Source: Diabrotica undecimpunctata
Lineage: Eukaryota > Arthropoda > Insecta > Coleoptera > Chrysomelidae
Reading direction: 5' to 3'
Assembly: GCF_040954645.1 (NCBI RefSeq)
Contig: NC_092805.1
Coordinates: 68,619,186-68,683,185, forward strand
Length of the DNA: 64,000 nt
Part shown: positions 56,273 to 64,000 of the stretch, piece by piece
Layout of the letters: each line of letters begins with the position of its first letter
Numbering within the stretch: position 1 is the stretch's first letter
Translations under genes and position numbers: made by a program
The notes under the pieces: model-generated
What the model was told of the DNA's origin: nothing
The model's input: only the letters and a program-made list of their open reading frames with translations
Databases searched by the model: none

Positions 56273-58880
56273 TTGCCCCCCTCTTAAAAGATGGTTCCTC
56301 CTGGAACCTTGTTGGGACTAGAACTGGAACGGTATGCTGGTATCGGCAACTGGACCCTCTTTTACAACTTCCAGTTGTATAAAAATGACAAGGGACGGTT
56401 TTCTCTCCGCACCAGTAACTATGCGGATTGCAACAGACTAACACCTGGACTTCGGTGTCTTTAAAGATCTCCTCCACCATATTTCGGACAACCCTCCAAT
56501 CTAATTGGCGGCACTCCAACTTTGGCATGGCTAACTTTTGCACGTCGGACTCTAGTACGTGCTCTCTCAATTGAAGTAATGCTTCCCATACATCTCGGTA
56601 GATAGGTTGGTCACGGGCAGTGTCTTTTGTTACCAGGTAGAAAAGGTAACGTGATGCCTCTTGGAGTTTCAAGGTTTTACCGGGAGCTGGCACCTGGCAT
56701 TGAAGTTCTGCAACTCGACCAAACTTCCTTCGAAAGACGGATGCCAACCCTGGTGCGTCTTTGATACTGGCCGGGATGGTAAGGGCCAGCGAGTAGTCAA
56801 CGGGGAGCGCGAGTAGATCTTGCTTTTCTTCAGTGGTAACACCATGTCTCGCTTTACCGGTACCTCCATAGGCACCCATGAATTCCTCAAACGTGAGGTC
56901 AGACACATCGTGGACTTGGTTTACTTCCACTTCTTCATCTACGTCGTGGTCACCTTCGAAAGACGCCAACCGGTTATGGTGTACTATCATAGGCTTTCCC
57001 CTCGGAATCTTGCTTATTCGGTAGATGACCTCGTTGATCTTCTCCATAATGAGGTATGGACCTTCCCAAAACTGCTGCAATTTGGGAGAACAACCTTTTC
57101 GCTTCTTGGGATTATACAGCCATACTTTGTCGTTCTTCTTAAAGCAACCCTTTTCGGCTTGTGTATCGTACCGTTTCTTCATTCGGTCGCTAGCGATCTG
57201 AAGGTGGGAACGGACTAACTCATGTACATCGTCCATTCTTCTTCGTAATTCGATTACATAATCTTCACCTGCTACATCTTCTCCAGGTCGACATCCAAAC
57301 TCGAGATCACAAGGTAGTCGCATTTCGCGTCCGAATAGGACTTTGGCTGGTGTCTGGCCTGTTGATTCGTTAACAGCAGATCTGTAGGCCATTGTGAAGA
57401 ACGGAAGGTATTGGTCCCAGTCTCGCTGATGATCGGACACCATCTTTGTCAAATACTTGCCAACTGTCCTATTCATTCGTTCTACCATACCATCCGATTG
57501 CGGATGATACGCGGTAGTTCTTGTTTTCTTCATGCCTAGTCTATCACATATTCCTTGGAATAGATCACTTTCGAAGTTCCTGCCTTGGTCACTATGGATC
57601 TCCAAAGGCACTCCAGGAAGTGCGTAAATCTCGACCCACTTAGTGAAGTAATCCATTACTACCAGCATGTACTTGCCTCCATTTTCACTTTCTGGAAATG
57701 GCCCAGCGATGTCCAAAGCTATTCTTTCAAACGGGCTTCCAACATTATATTGTCTCATAGGAGCTCTCCTTTTTCGGTAAGGCCCGTTACTCGTGGCACA
57801 AATAGTACATTTCTTACACCAGTCTTTTACATCGTCGGAACTGTTCATCCAATAAAACCGTTCCCGAATTCGCTGAAGGGTTTTCCTTACACCAAAATGC
57901 CCTCCCGATGGACTGTCGTGTAACTGACGAAGTACTTCGGCTATTCTGCTCTTTGGGATCACCAACTGTCTTCTCTTCTCCGAACCGTCATCATTTTCCA
58001 GGACTCGTTTGAGCAAGCCATCTTCGATGATAAATGAGTCCCACTGGGCCCAATACGTCTTAACTACTGAGCATAGGTTTGATATTTCCTGCCAAGGTGG
58101 TCGACGGTTTTCCTCTTTCCATTTTCGGATTTTCTGTATAACTGGATCTCTCTCTTGTTCTTCCCTTATCTTAGTAGGCGTCCAGTCGTCGTTGACAATC
58201 GTCGTTCTTAGCACTGCTGCTTCCTTGGATTCCGTTTTGTTGCAGTGGGAACACTCTGCTGGGCATGGCCTTCTGGAAAGAGAATCAGCGTTTCTATGGC
58301 TAACTCCGGCCCGGTGCTCAATCTTAAAATCGTATTCTTGGAGTCGTTCGATCCACCTGGCTATCTGACCCTCTGGATTCTTAAACTGCATCAACCACTT
58401 AAGGGCGGCATGGTCGGTTCGGATTAGAAACTTTCTGCCATAGAGGTATTGATAGAAGTGCTCTACTGATTTCACTACTGCCAGAAGTTCTCTTCTCGTG
58501 ACGCAATAATTCCGTTCAGGTTTTGAAAGAACTTTACTAAAATATCCGAGAACTCGTTCCTGTCCTCCTTGAATCTGAGACAGCACTCCTCCAATTCCCA
58601 CATTACTTGCATCCGTATATAAGATGAACTCTCCTTCTGGCAGTGGATACCCTAAAATTAAATGCTTTTTCAACGTTTCAAAGGCATTTTGGCAGTCTAT
58701 ATCCCAGCGGTATTCTCTTGCTTCCTCTGTAAGTCGCGTTAATGGCTTAGCGATATCTGCAAACTTCTTAATAAACCTCCGGTAGTAAGTACATAGTCCA
58801 AGAAAACTTCTCACTTGATGTTTGTCAGTTGGTTTTGGCCATTCCTTAATGGAATCGATTTTTCCCTTATCCACGGCCAC
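56262..58880 (-). CDS. pol: gypsy-2 pol, distal part: RNase H, integrase, macrodomain, CCCH finger
   Basis: 872 codons, same frame as 58923-60350 but after a TAA. Residues 1-80: end of RT. RNase H: D90, E131, D156, D199. Integrase: H321/H328 and C355/C358 zinc module, D390, D431, E467; between LP422 and GVP423 about 20 residues of the core appear missing, since D390-D431 is short for the family. GPY motif at 607-609. Residues 681-818 read as a macrodomain close to TARG1/OARD1 type (SLALTIPASI, GLASVFRRKFGRV, YLFYLVTKDTA, LAMPKLEC). C831, C839, C845 and H849 form a C-x7-C-x5-C-x3-H finger. The stop lies 11 bp inside the 3' LTR. It would process, integrate and possibly modify host ADP-ribose signalling. 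Confidence 0.88.
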   Translation of the reverse strand: MAVDKGKIDSIKEWPKPTDKHQVRSFLGLCTYYRRFIKKFADIAKPLTRLTEEAREYRWDIDCQNAFETLKKHLILGYPLPEGEFILYTDASNVGIGGVLSQIQGGQERVLGYFSKVLSKPERNYCVTRRELLAVVKSVEHFYQYLYGRKFLIRTDHAALKWLMQFKNPEGQIARWIERLQEYDFKIEHRAGVSHRNADSLSRRPCPAECSHCNKTESKEAAVLRTTIVNDDWTPTKIREEQERDPVIQKIRKWKEENRRPPWQEISNLCSVVKTYWAQWDSFIIEDGLLKRVLENDDGSEKRRQLVIPKSRIAEVLRQLHDSPSGGHFGVRKTLQRIRERFYWMNSSDDVKDWCKKCTICATSNGPYRKRRAPMRQYNVGSPFERIALDIAGPFPESENGGKYMLVVMDYFTKWVEIYALPGVPLEIHSDQGRNFESDLFQGICDRLGMKKTRTTAYHPQSDGMVERMNRTVGKYLTKMVSDHQRDWDQYLPFFTMAYRSAVNESTGQTPAKVLFGREMRLPCDLEFGCRPGEDVAGEDYVIELRRRMDDVHELVRSHLQIASDRMKKRYDTQAEKGCFKKNDKVWLYNPKKRKGCSPKLQQFWEGPYLIMEKINEVIYRISKIPRGKPMIVHHNRLASFEGDHDVDEEVEVNQVHDVSDLTFEEFMGAYGGTGKARHGVTTEEKQDLLALPVDYSLALTIPASIKDAPGLASVFRRKFGRVAELQCQVPAPGKTLKLQEASRYLFYLVTKDTARDQPIYRDVWEALLQLREHVLESDVQKLAMPKLECRQLDWRVVRNMVEEIFKDTEVQVLVCCNPHSYWCGEKTVPCHFYTTGSCKRGSSCRYQHTVPVLVPTRFQEEPSFKRGAMLR
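56273..56290 (-). promoter_or_regulatory. gypsy-2 polypurine tract
   Basis: The minus strand reads AAGAGGGGGGCAA directly before the 3' LTR start TGTTACG. It primes plus-strand DNA synthesis in this family. It is also coding (Lys-Arg-Gly-Ala of pol). Confidence 0.85.
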
Positions 58881-58922
58881 TCCTTCTTTACTGACTATAT
58901 GACCCAGATAATTGACTCTACC

Positions 58923-60350
58923 TTAAAATAGCTGGCACTTCTTGGGGTTTAGCATCAATTGGGCAGCTTTAAGTCGATTAAAAACGTTTTCTAAATTCCT
59001 CAAATGATCTGCGAATGTCTCTCCCAAGACGATTATGTCATCCAAATAAACCAGGCATGTTTTCCAAGATAACCCTCTTAACACATTTTCCATAAGCCTC
59101 TCAAATGTCGCAGGAGCATTACAGAGTCCAAATGGCATAACGTTGAATTGCCACAATCCAGATCCTGTGGTGAAGGCTGTCTTTTCTTTATCTACTGGGT
59201 CCATTTCTACCTGCCAGTATCCAGACTTCAAATCCAAAGTAGAAAACAATTTACTTCCAGCCAATGTGTCCAATGTGTCATCGATCCGAGGCAGAGGATA
59301 ACTATCCTTCTTGGTAACGTTGTTCAGCAAACGGTAATCCACACAGAACCTCGTCGTTTCGTCTTTCTTCTTAACCAGGACCACCGGAGAGACCCATGGG
59401 CTCGTAGAAGGTTCTATCACCCCGTCTTTCTTCATTTCCTGAACAATCGTTTCAGCTTCCTCTCTTTTCGCCTGTGGTAATCGTCGAGCTGTTTGACGAA
59501 TTGGCTTAGCATTACCAGTATCAATTTTATGCTTAACAACGGTAGTTCTTCCCGTCTTTCCTCCTTTCGGTACGAAAATATCACGATACTGCCGGAGAAA
59601 TTCCCTTAATTTGCTTTTCTCCATCTGATTTAGAGAATGTCCTGCAACTGCAACCATTTGGTCGAATTTGTCGTTGGAATTATCAGATGTTGTCGCCTGA
59701 CGGATTATGGATGTCACAGGTACACAAGTTCCTACCTTCGTCTCTTTCTTTATGGTCACTGGGTAGTCGTTGACATTGATAAGTCTCACAGGAATTTCTT
59801 TAGCCGAAGTCACCAATTCCTTTCCAATTATGATTCCACGGCCAACCTCATCGTCGTGGTTCCAAGGCTCCATCATAACAGGTCTCCCTTCGTCTACAAT
59901 TCCCTGTAGTCGCGCTACTATGATCGTTTCGCTTCTCGCAGGCACGACTGTATCTTCTGTAATGGCTGCTTGCACAGTGTTGTCATTATGTGGATGGAGA
60001 AATACCTCCTCGTTGCCAACTTTGATTACCTTATTCTTAAAATCCAATTGGAATCCATGCATATTTATTACGTCCATTCCTAATATAACATCCTCTTCGA
60101 TGTCAGCAACTATAACAGTATGGACAAACTTTTCTGCCCCAATTCCCAATTGTACCTGGATTTCTCCATGAATGTTGGCATTTTCATCTGTAGCGGTCCG
60201 AAGTCGTAACCTCGTTGGTAACAGTTTCTTTCGGCTGTTTATAACTGTCGGGCGTATAATGGTTCTGGTCGCTCCGGTATCCACCAACAACGTACGCTTT
60301 TTACCATTTATGTCTCCATCTACATATACACTATCTTCACGACATTTCAA
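58923..60350 (-). CDS. pol: gypsy-2 pol, proximal part: protease and reverse transcriptase
   Basis: The frame ends at TAA (58923-58925) inside the RT C-terminal segment after KKCQLF and continues in frame as GRVNYLGHIVS, so a single nonsense change splits pol. Retropepsin motif DTGA at residues 24-27, counted from a TTG at 60350; the open frame extends upstream to about 60440 in the -1 phase relative to gag, with no ATG, so expression probably needs a frameshift from gag. RT: FCVDYRLLNNVTKKDSYPLP, STLDLKSGYWQVEMD, MPFGLCNAPATFERLM and catalytic YLDD at 435-438. All motifs are intact. Confidence 0.9.
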   Translation of the reverse strand: MKCREDSVYVDGDINGKKRTLLVDTGATRTIIRPTVINSRKKLLPTRLRLRTATDENANIHGEIQVQLGIGAEKFVHTVIVADIEEDVILGMDVINMHGFQLDFKNKVIKVGNEEVFLHPHNDNTVQAAITEDTVVPARSETIIVARLQGIVDEGRPVMMEPWNHDDEVGRGIIIGKELVTSAKEIPVRLINVNDYPVTIKKETKVGTCVPVTSIIRQATTSDNSNDKFDQMVAVAGHSLNQMEKSKLREFLRQYRDIFVPKGGKTGRTTVVKHKIDTGNAKPIRQTARRLPQAKREEAETIVQEMKKDGVIEPSTSPWVSPVVLVKKKDETTRFCVDYRLLNNVTKKDSYPLPRIDDTLDTLAGSKLFSTLDLKSGYWQVEMDPVDKEKTAFTTGSGLWQFNVMPFGLCNAPATFERLMENVLRGLSWKTCLVYLDDIIVLGETFADHLRNLENVFNRLKAAQLMLNPKKCQLF

Positions 60351-60421
60351 AGAAGCTATTAGTATGAGAGGGTCTTTGGAAAAGTTCTGGGTCGAAGCTG
60401 CCCCCCTAAGGCTGACCCGTT

Positions 60422-61723
60422 CTAGTTTTCCTGATGGTGAGTTTCTTGATTTGCGTCGTACGTAGGGTGCTTACAGGAGCTTCGTACGTGTCCTATTTCG
60501 CCACAATTCCAGCATCTGATGGTCTTCGTTTTCTTGTATGTCATGCTTTTTATCATATTAACGAGCTGGTCAAGTTTATCTTCATCTCCTTCCTCTTTTA
60601 CAGTTCTAACTTTACTGTACCCGCCAGAGGCCTGCGTAGCTGACTCGTATTCGAGGGCGGCGGATAAGACATCAACCAGCGTTTTGTGACGAGCTAATCG
60701 CAGTGTTCTCTGCATTTCATGATCACGAAGACCATCGATAAACGTTTGAACGGCCAATTTTTCCATCATGTCTTCGGGAGCTGTTGGATAAGCATATCGT
60801 ACTAATCTGGCAATATCTACCTCATATTCTTGAAGAGCCTCATCTTTCTTCTGTCTACGATTTTTAAGCTGTGACTGATATACATGCTCCAAATGTTCGT
60901 GGCCATATCGCATATTTAACCTCTTCTTCAGTTGTTCGAAATCATCGGTCTCCTCTACGGCTATGGTCTGAAGCACATCTAAGGCATCTCCTCGAAGAGC
61001 GATAGTCAGGTTTACCGCCTTTTCTTTTTCAGACCATCCATTTGCTCTTGCGGCTGATTCGAATTGTTTCATGTAGTTGTTCCATGATGATTTTCCGTCG
61101 AAAGTTGGGACTTTAACATGAATAGAACCTCCACTTCCTTCAAATTTCGGCCGTGTCTCCAACTTACATTTCGTCTCGTCTTCTTTTATCTCCACTGTAA
61201 TCGGATTGTTTCCTCTCTCTGCTGTCCCTGTTTCCTCCAGCTTCTTTTCCATCTCTTTCCATATCTTTTCTTCGAAGGCCAACATATCGGCAGCAACTTG
61301 GTTTTTTAACGACGACATTCTATCGTCGAGGGCAGACATCTCAGAAGTGACTTTAGAGATTTCCAAAGAGATGTTAGCAGAAACTTTGCTTTCCAAAGAA
61401 GAAATCTCGTTAGAAACTTTGTTCTCCAATGATGCGATGTCACCAGAAACTTTGTTCTCTAATGATGCGATGTCACCAGAAACTTTGTTCTCTAATGATG
61501 CGATGTCACCAGAAACTTTGGCTACATCACCAGAAACTTTCGAAATCGACGAGAGGACAGCATCTTCAAATATATAAGTCTCTGGATCTAGTCCTTCTTC
61601 TAGCAAAGCGTTCTTTAGTCGTTGGACTAACTTAGCCTTTTTTCCGGTAGAAGCTAATTCTCTGTCTTCGAGATGTCTTCTTAAATTAGTCACTGTCAGC
61701 TCATAAATCGTCGTCATTTTCAC
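60422..61723 (-). CDS. gag: gypsy-2 Gag with SAP domain, coiled coil and CCHC knuckle
   Basis: 433 codons, fully open, starting MKMTTIYELTV shortly after the primer binding site. Residues about 6-45 form a SAP motif (LTVTNLRRHLEDRELAST, then KKAKLVQRLKNAL), a DNA/chromatin-binding helix pair. Residues about 65-150 are a coiled coil with three copies of KVSGDIASLEN. Residues about 190-360 are the capsid-like gag domain (VKVPTFDGKSSWNNYMKQFE, then YQSQLKNRRQKKDEALQEY). A knuckle at C404, C407, H412, C417 binds RNA. Gag ends in the phase +1 to pol. Such a protein builds the particle and could tether it to chromatin. Confidence 0.92.
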   Translation of the reverse strand: MKMTTIYELTVTNLRRHLEDRELASTGKKAKLVQRLKNALLEEGLDPETYIFEDAVLSSISKVSGDVAKVSGDIASLENKVSGDIASLENKVSGDIASLENKVSNEISSLESKVSANISLEISKVTSEMSALDDRMSSLKNQVAADMLAFEEKIWKEMEKKLEETGTAERGNNPITVEIKEDETKCKLETRPKFEGSGGSIHVKVPTFDGKSSWNNYMKQFESAARANGWSEKEKAVNLTIALRGDALDVLQTIAVEETDDFEQLKKRLNMRYGHEHLEHVYQSQLKNRRQKKDEALQEYEVDIARLVRYAYPTAPEDMMEKLAVQTFIDGLRDHEMQRTLRLARHKTLVDVLSAALEYESATQASGGYSKVRTVKEEGDEDKLDQLVNMIKSMTYKKTKTIRCWNCGEIGHVRSSCKHPTYDANQETHHQEN

Positions 61724-61773
61724 AATTTATAAATATTCACTTGTATTATTATTATAAGTCTAATTTATGTTCG

Positions 61774-61791
61774 ATCCCAGTTCTGACACCA
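61774..61791 (-). promoter_or_regulatory. gypsy-2 primer binding site
   Basis: Two bases inside the 5' LTR the minus strand reads TGGTGTCAGAACTGGGAT, beginning with TGG as required for pairing to tRNA CCA. The tRNA species is not assigned. Confidence 0.75.
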
Positions 61792-61793
61792 TT

Positions 61794-62216
61794 TGTTGTG
61801 AATTTATTAATTGTTATGTCTTTAATTTATAATGTCTTTATCAAAAGGTTCTTATCTTAATTTATTAAAAAGCACAATAACTGATATTAGTTTATTTATC
61901 ACTAAACATACATAATTTATTAGTAGGCGAGCGTAACAACAATATCGCGAGCGCGAATCTTCTTTATTAACTGTTTTCAAAATAAAAGTTCCCTCATATT
62001 TATACGAAAACAGCTGCTCTAGAACTGCATGGATGTTGACCTCAATTGACCTGGTTTCGCCTCGAATGGACAGGCCTAATTCCGGAAGATTCGAATGGAA
62101 CCAGTTTTTTATTACTTGGGGTTTATGGTCGAAAGGTCTCGTATAATCTAAAACATATTAGAATCAGTCATCATATATTTTACAGTTATTTTTAGGCCAG
62201 GATATTTATCGTAACA
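61794..62216 (-). repeat. gypsy-2 5' LTR
   Basis: 423 bp, in the same orientation as 55850-56272 and nearly identical to it. It should carry the promoter for minus-strand transcription. Confidence 0.97.
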
Positions 62217-62220
62217 ATTC
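62217..62220. repeat. gypsy-2 target-site duplication, right
   Basis: ATTC, matching 55846-55849. Confidence 0.75.
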
Positions 62221-63539
62221 GTTAGACTAAAAATGAATGAAGAATATTAATTTAAATTAATCGGGTATCTGTAGACTTTGGTACTGTACATGGACCCTAC
62301 CAAAGGATCAATTGAAACCATGTTGGTATGAACGCAGTAGCCCATAGCCCACGGTTAAACCACGACAGCGCTCCTCGGAGACGACAGCCCTATGTGCCAT
62401 GAACCCCCCAACGTCATACCCTGGAGACAACCCACCATTTAAGGAAGATCCAGTGGTACGAATGTACATCTGCATCAAAGCTCAGGCCAACAATAACAAA
62501 AATAATAATAACAAAGGGGCAATGCATCTGATATATTCAGATATACATTGTTGAAGAATTCTGTCTTCAGAAATTCTTCTTCGGAAGTACAACAACTTCC
62601 TTTGCAAAATAGTATTCTATACACATAGTATGAAGTCTAGTTAATAATTAAAGTCAAAGGTAAGTATACAAAAATAAAGACAAATAAGCAAAGTCAGGTA
62701 AATACATAATATAGAGATCATATCTCACAAAAATGAATAGTTAATGGATATTGCTAATGAATGAACCTCAAAAAAAAAATTAGTACTCAGGATAACTGAG
62801 TACCTAAAGTAAGGTAACAATAATATCAAAATTATAAAATGGGTAAAAGCATGTAGACATTGATATGCAAATGTAATTATTGATAAACAACTCAAAAATA
62901 CATAATAAACTTTACTTGATATGTCAAATAAGACAAAGTTCTACACAAAAGAGATATAGTAACTGCATAAAACAAGTCTTAGAAGACTAAAAGTAAGTTA
63001 ATAATGAAAATAAGATAATGATACATAAGAAATATTATTCTCACTAAATATAAACCAGGGATCTACACAAAAGAATAAAGTACTGCATAAATATAGTTTA
63101 CAAAAAGAGAAGAAAACAAGTGAAAGTAGGTATACTACAATCAAACTTCAAAGCGCCATAATTCTACACCAGATTTCTAAAAGTAGATGCATAGAATTAT
63201 TTTAACTCCAAAAGAAATAAAAAAAAACACATCATCCAAAAAATATATATATACCTACTACGGATTCATATAATCTGGCCCAAAATCTCCTTAGGATATA
63301 TGTATCCTAGGAAAACTAAAACACCATGTATGCAACTAACCATGTTGTCATACATAAAGTGCTGGATGAGGCTTTTAATTGTATCAAAATCAAAAACAAT
63401 TACCCAAAGTAAAATAATAGGAATATATAAACAGTTAGCGTAATGTCAAATAAATAAGATTAATATGTTTATCATAACTACAGAAATATCAAAATATAAA
63501 GAGATAAAAGATAATGCTTTACTATATTATACAACATTA
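62221..63539 (-). other. gypsy-3 3' non-coding region, right part, hairpin-rich
   Basis: A continuation of 55153-55849. Visible hairpins: ATCTGA/TCAGAT near 62530-62552; GTACTCAG/CTGAGTAC near 62784-62804; AGTCTT/AAGACT near 62974-62987; AGGATA/TATCCT near 63292-63309. TCTACACAAAAGA recurs near 62940 and 63061. A GC-richer patch at 62280-62500 has no recognised function. Confidence 0.45.
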
Positions 63540-64000
63540 TTGAGACTCATCATCACTAGAATCAGTAACATCTAACTTAATATCTTGCACATGAAAATTA
63601 CCAGTCTTTACCATCTAGATCCTTAAGATTATATACTAAAGGAGATAAAACTTTATGTATAATACAGGGAATAAATTTGGGAGCTAATTTAGCAGAAAAA
63701 TCATCCACAGCTTTTGAAAGAATATTATTTTTCTTCCGGACTTTAGCACTTACATGAAATTTTACATCACGTCTACATAAATTGTAGCGTTTAGTGTTGG
63801 TATTGTAAGAGTGACCTATTCTCTTCTGAACGTCATTAAAGATAGGAGAAATATTCTCTAAAGGCTTACAAACTTTACATTTATGAACATAGTTCACAAC
63901 AAAAGATCTCATTTTAGACCAGTAATGCAATTCTGAAATCCTAGAAAGGGTTTTAAAGACACCTAAATGAGCAGCTGTAGGATCATCATGATAAATTTGC
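63540..64000 (-). pseudogene. pol: gypsy-3 integrase, catalytic core deleted, partial at window edge
   Basis: The minus strand from the window edge reads the integrase zinc module: HDDPTAAHLGVFKTLSRI, HYWSKMRSFVVNYVHKCKVC (HHCC). It then passes directly to the post-core segment IFNDVQKRIGHSYNTNTKRY, NLCRRDVKFHVSAKVRKKN, KLAPKFIPCIIHKVLSPLVY. The DDE core between them (about 100 residues or more) is absent, so an in-frame deletion has joined the two ends. The frame has a stop after NLKDLDGKDW at 63598 and decayed sequence to about 63540. It belongs to the element whose 3' LTR is at 54024-55152. Confidence 0.78.

Larger units (their letters stand above)
55850..62216 (-). mobile_element. gypsy-2: young Ty3/gypsy element with macrodomain and CCCH finger
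   Basis: 6367 bp with two 423-bp LTRs differing at one position that I can see, a 4-bp target duplication ATTC, a primer binding site, a polypurine tract, open gag and nearly open pol on the minus strand. The order is gag, protease, RT, RNase H, integrase, macrodomain, CCCH finger. No env. It sits inside the older gypsy-3. Defects are one nonsense codon in pol and a short gap in the integrase core. Confidence 0.95.

Noticed and set aside
56820..57218. Plus-strand frames across gypsy-2 pol and gag
   Set aside because: All are shadows of the long minus-strand gag and pol frames.

Overview
The window is repeat-dense, AT-rich animal DNA. The mix of families (Ty3/gypsy elements, an env-bearing errantivirus-like provirus, Penelope-like elements, piggyBac, and Jockey-, RTE- and CR1-like LINEs) suggests an insect, possibly a beetle, but no species can be named. 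I recognise no ordinary host gene, tRNA, rRNA or CRISPR. Everything I can identify as coding is mobile-element DNA, mostly broken.

Layout. 1-2870: a gag fragment joined to a decayed Jockey-like LINE that carries a 249-bp antisense LINE insertion with its own target duplication. 3.1-12.5 kb: LINE pieces in both orientations and the remains of a Penelope-like element (reverse transcriptase, GIY-YIG and a hammerhead motif). 12.5-15.9 kb: no genes seen. 15976-22462: a gypsy element (gypsy-1, minus strand) with both LTRs, inserted in a (TA)n tract; its pol is internally deleted. 22.5-26.3 kb: a degenerate motif cluster and LINE pieces. 26579-28890: a piggyBac element with both terminal repeats and two stop codons in the transposase. 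29-35 kb: LINE relics. 35.0-35.2 kb: a degenerate array with a period near 27 bp. 35.5-40.85 kb: an errantivirus-like provirus (minus strand) whose 5' half is replaced by a LINE RNase H fragment. 41.6-45.7 kb: a Penelope-type terminal region with a hammerhead motif, LINE RT relics, and a LINE 5'UTR plus ORF1. 45831-47925: a tandem duplication of about 1.06 kb. 47780-52205: a CR1/L2-like LINE (minus) with a second LINE nested in its RT gene. 52.2-53.8 kb: a gag relic and further hammerhead motifs. 54024 to the right edge: an old gypsy element (gypsy-3) split by a young one (gypsy-2, 55850-62216).

The most interesting element is gypsy-2. Its 423-bp LTRs are almost identical and its gag is open, with SAP, coiled-coil and CCHC parts. 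Its pol continues past integrase into a macrodomain resembling TARG1/OARD1-type ADP-ribosyl hydrolases, followed by a CCCH zinc finger, with the stop codon lying inside the 3' LTR. One in-frame stop in RT and a short gap in the integrase core probably disable this copy. The second theme is a set of hammerhead ribozyme motifs in Penelope-like terminal sequences, with two or three intact cores and several decayed ones.

All calls come from reading the sequence and the translations by eye; no database search was run.
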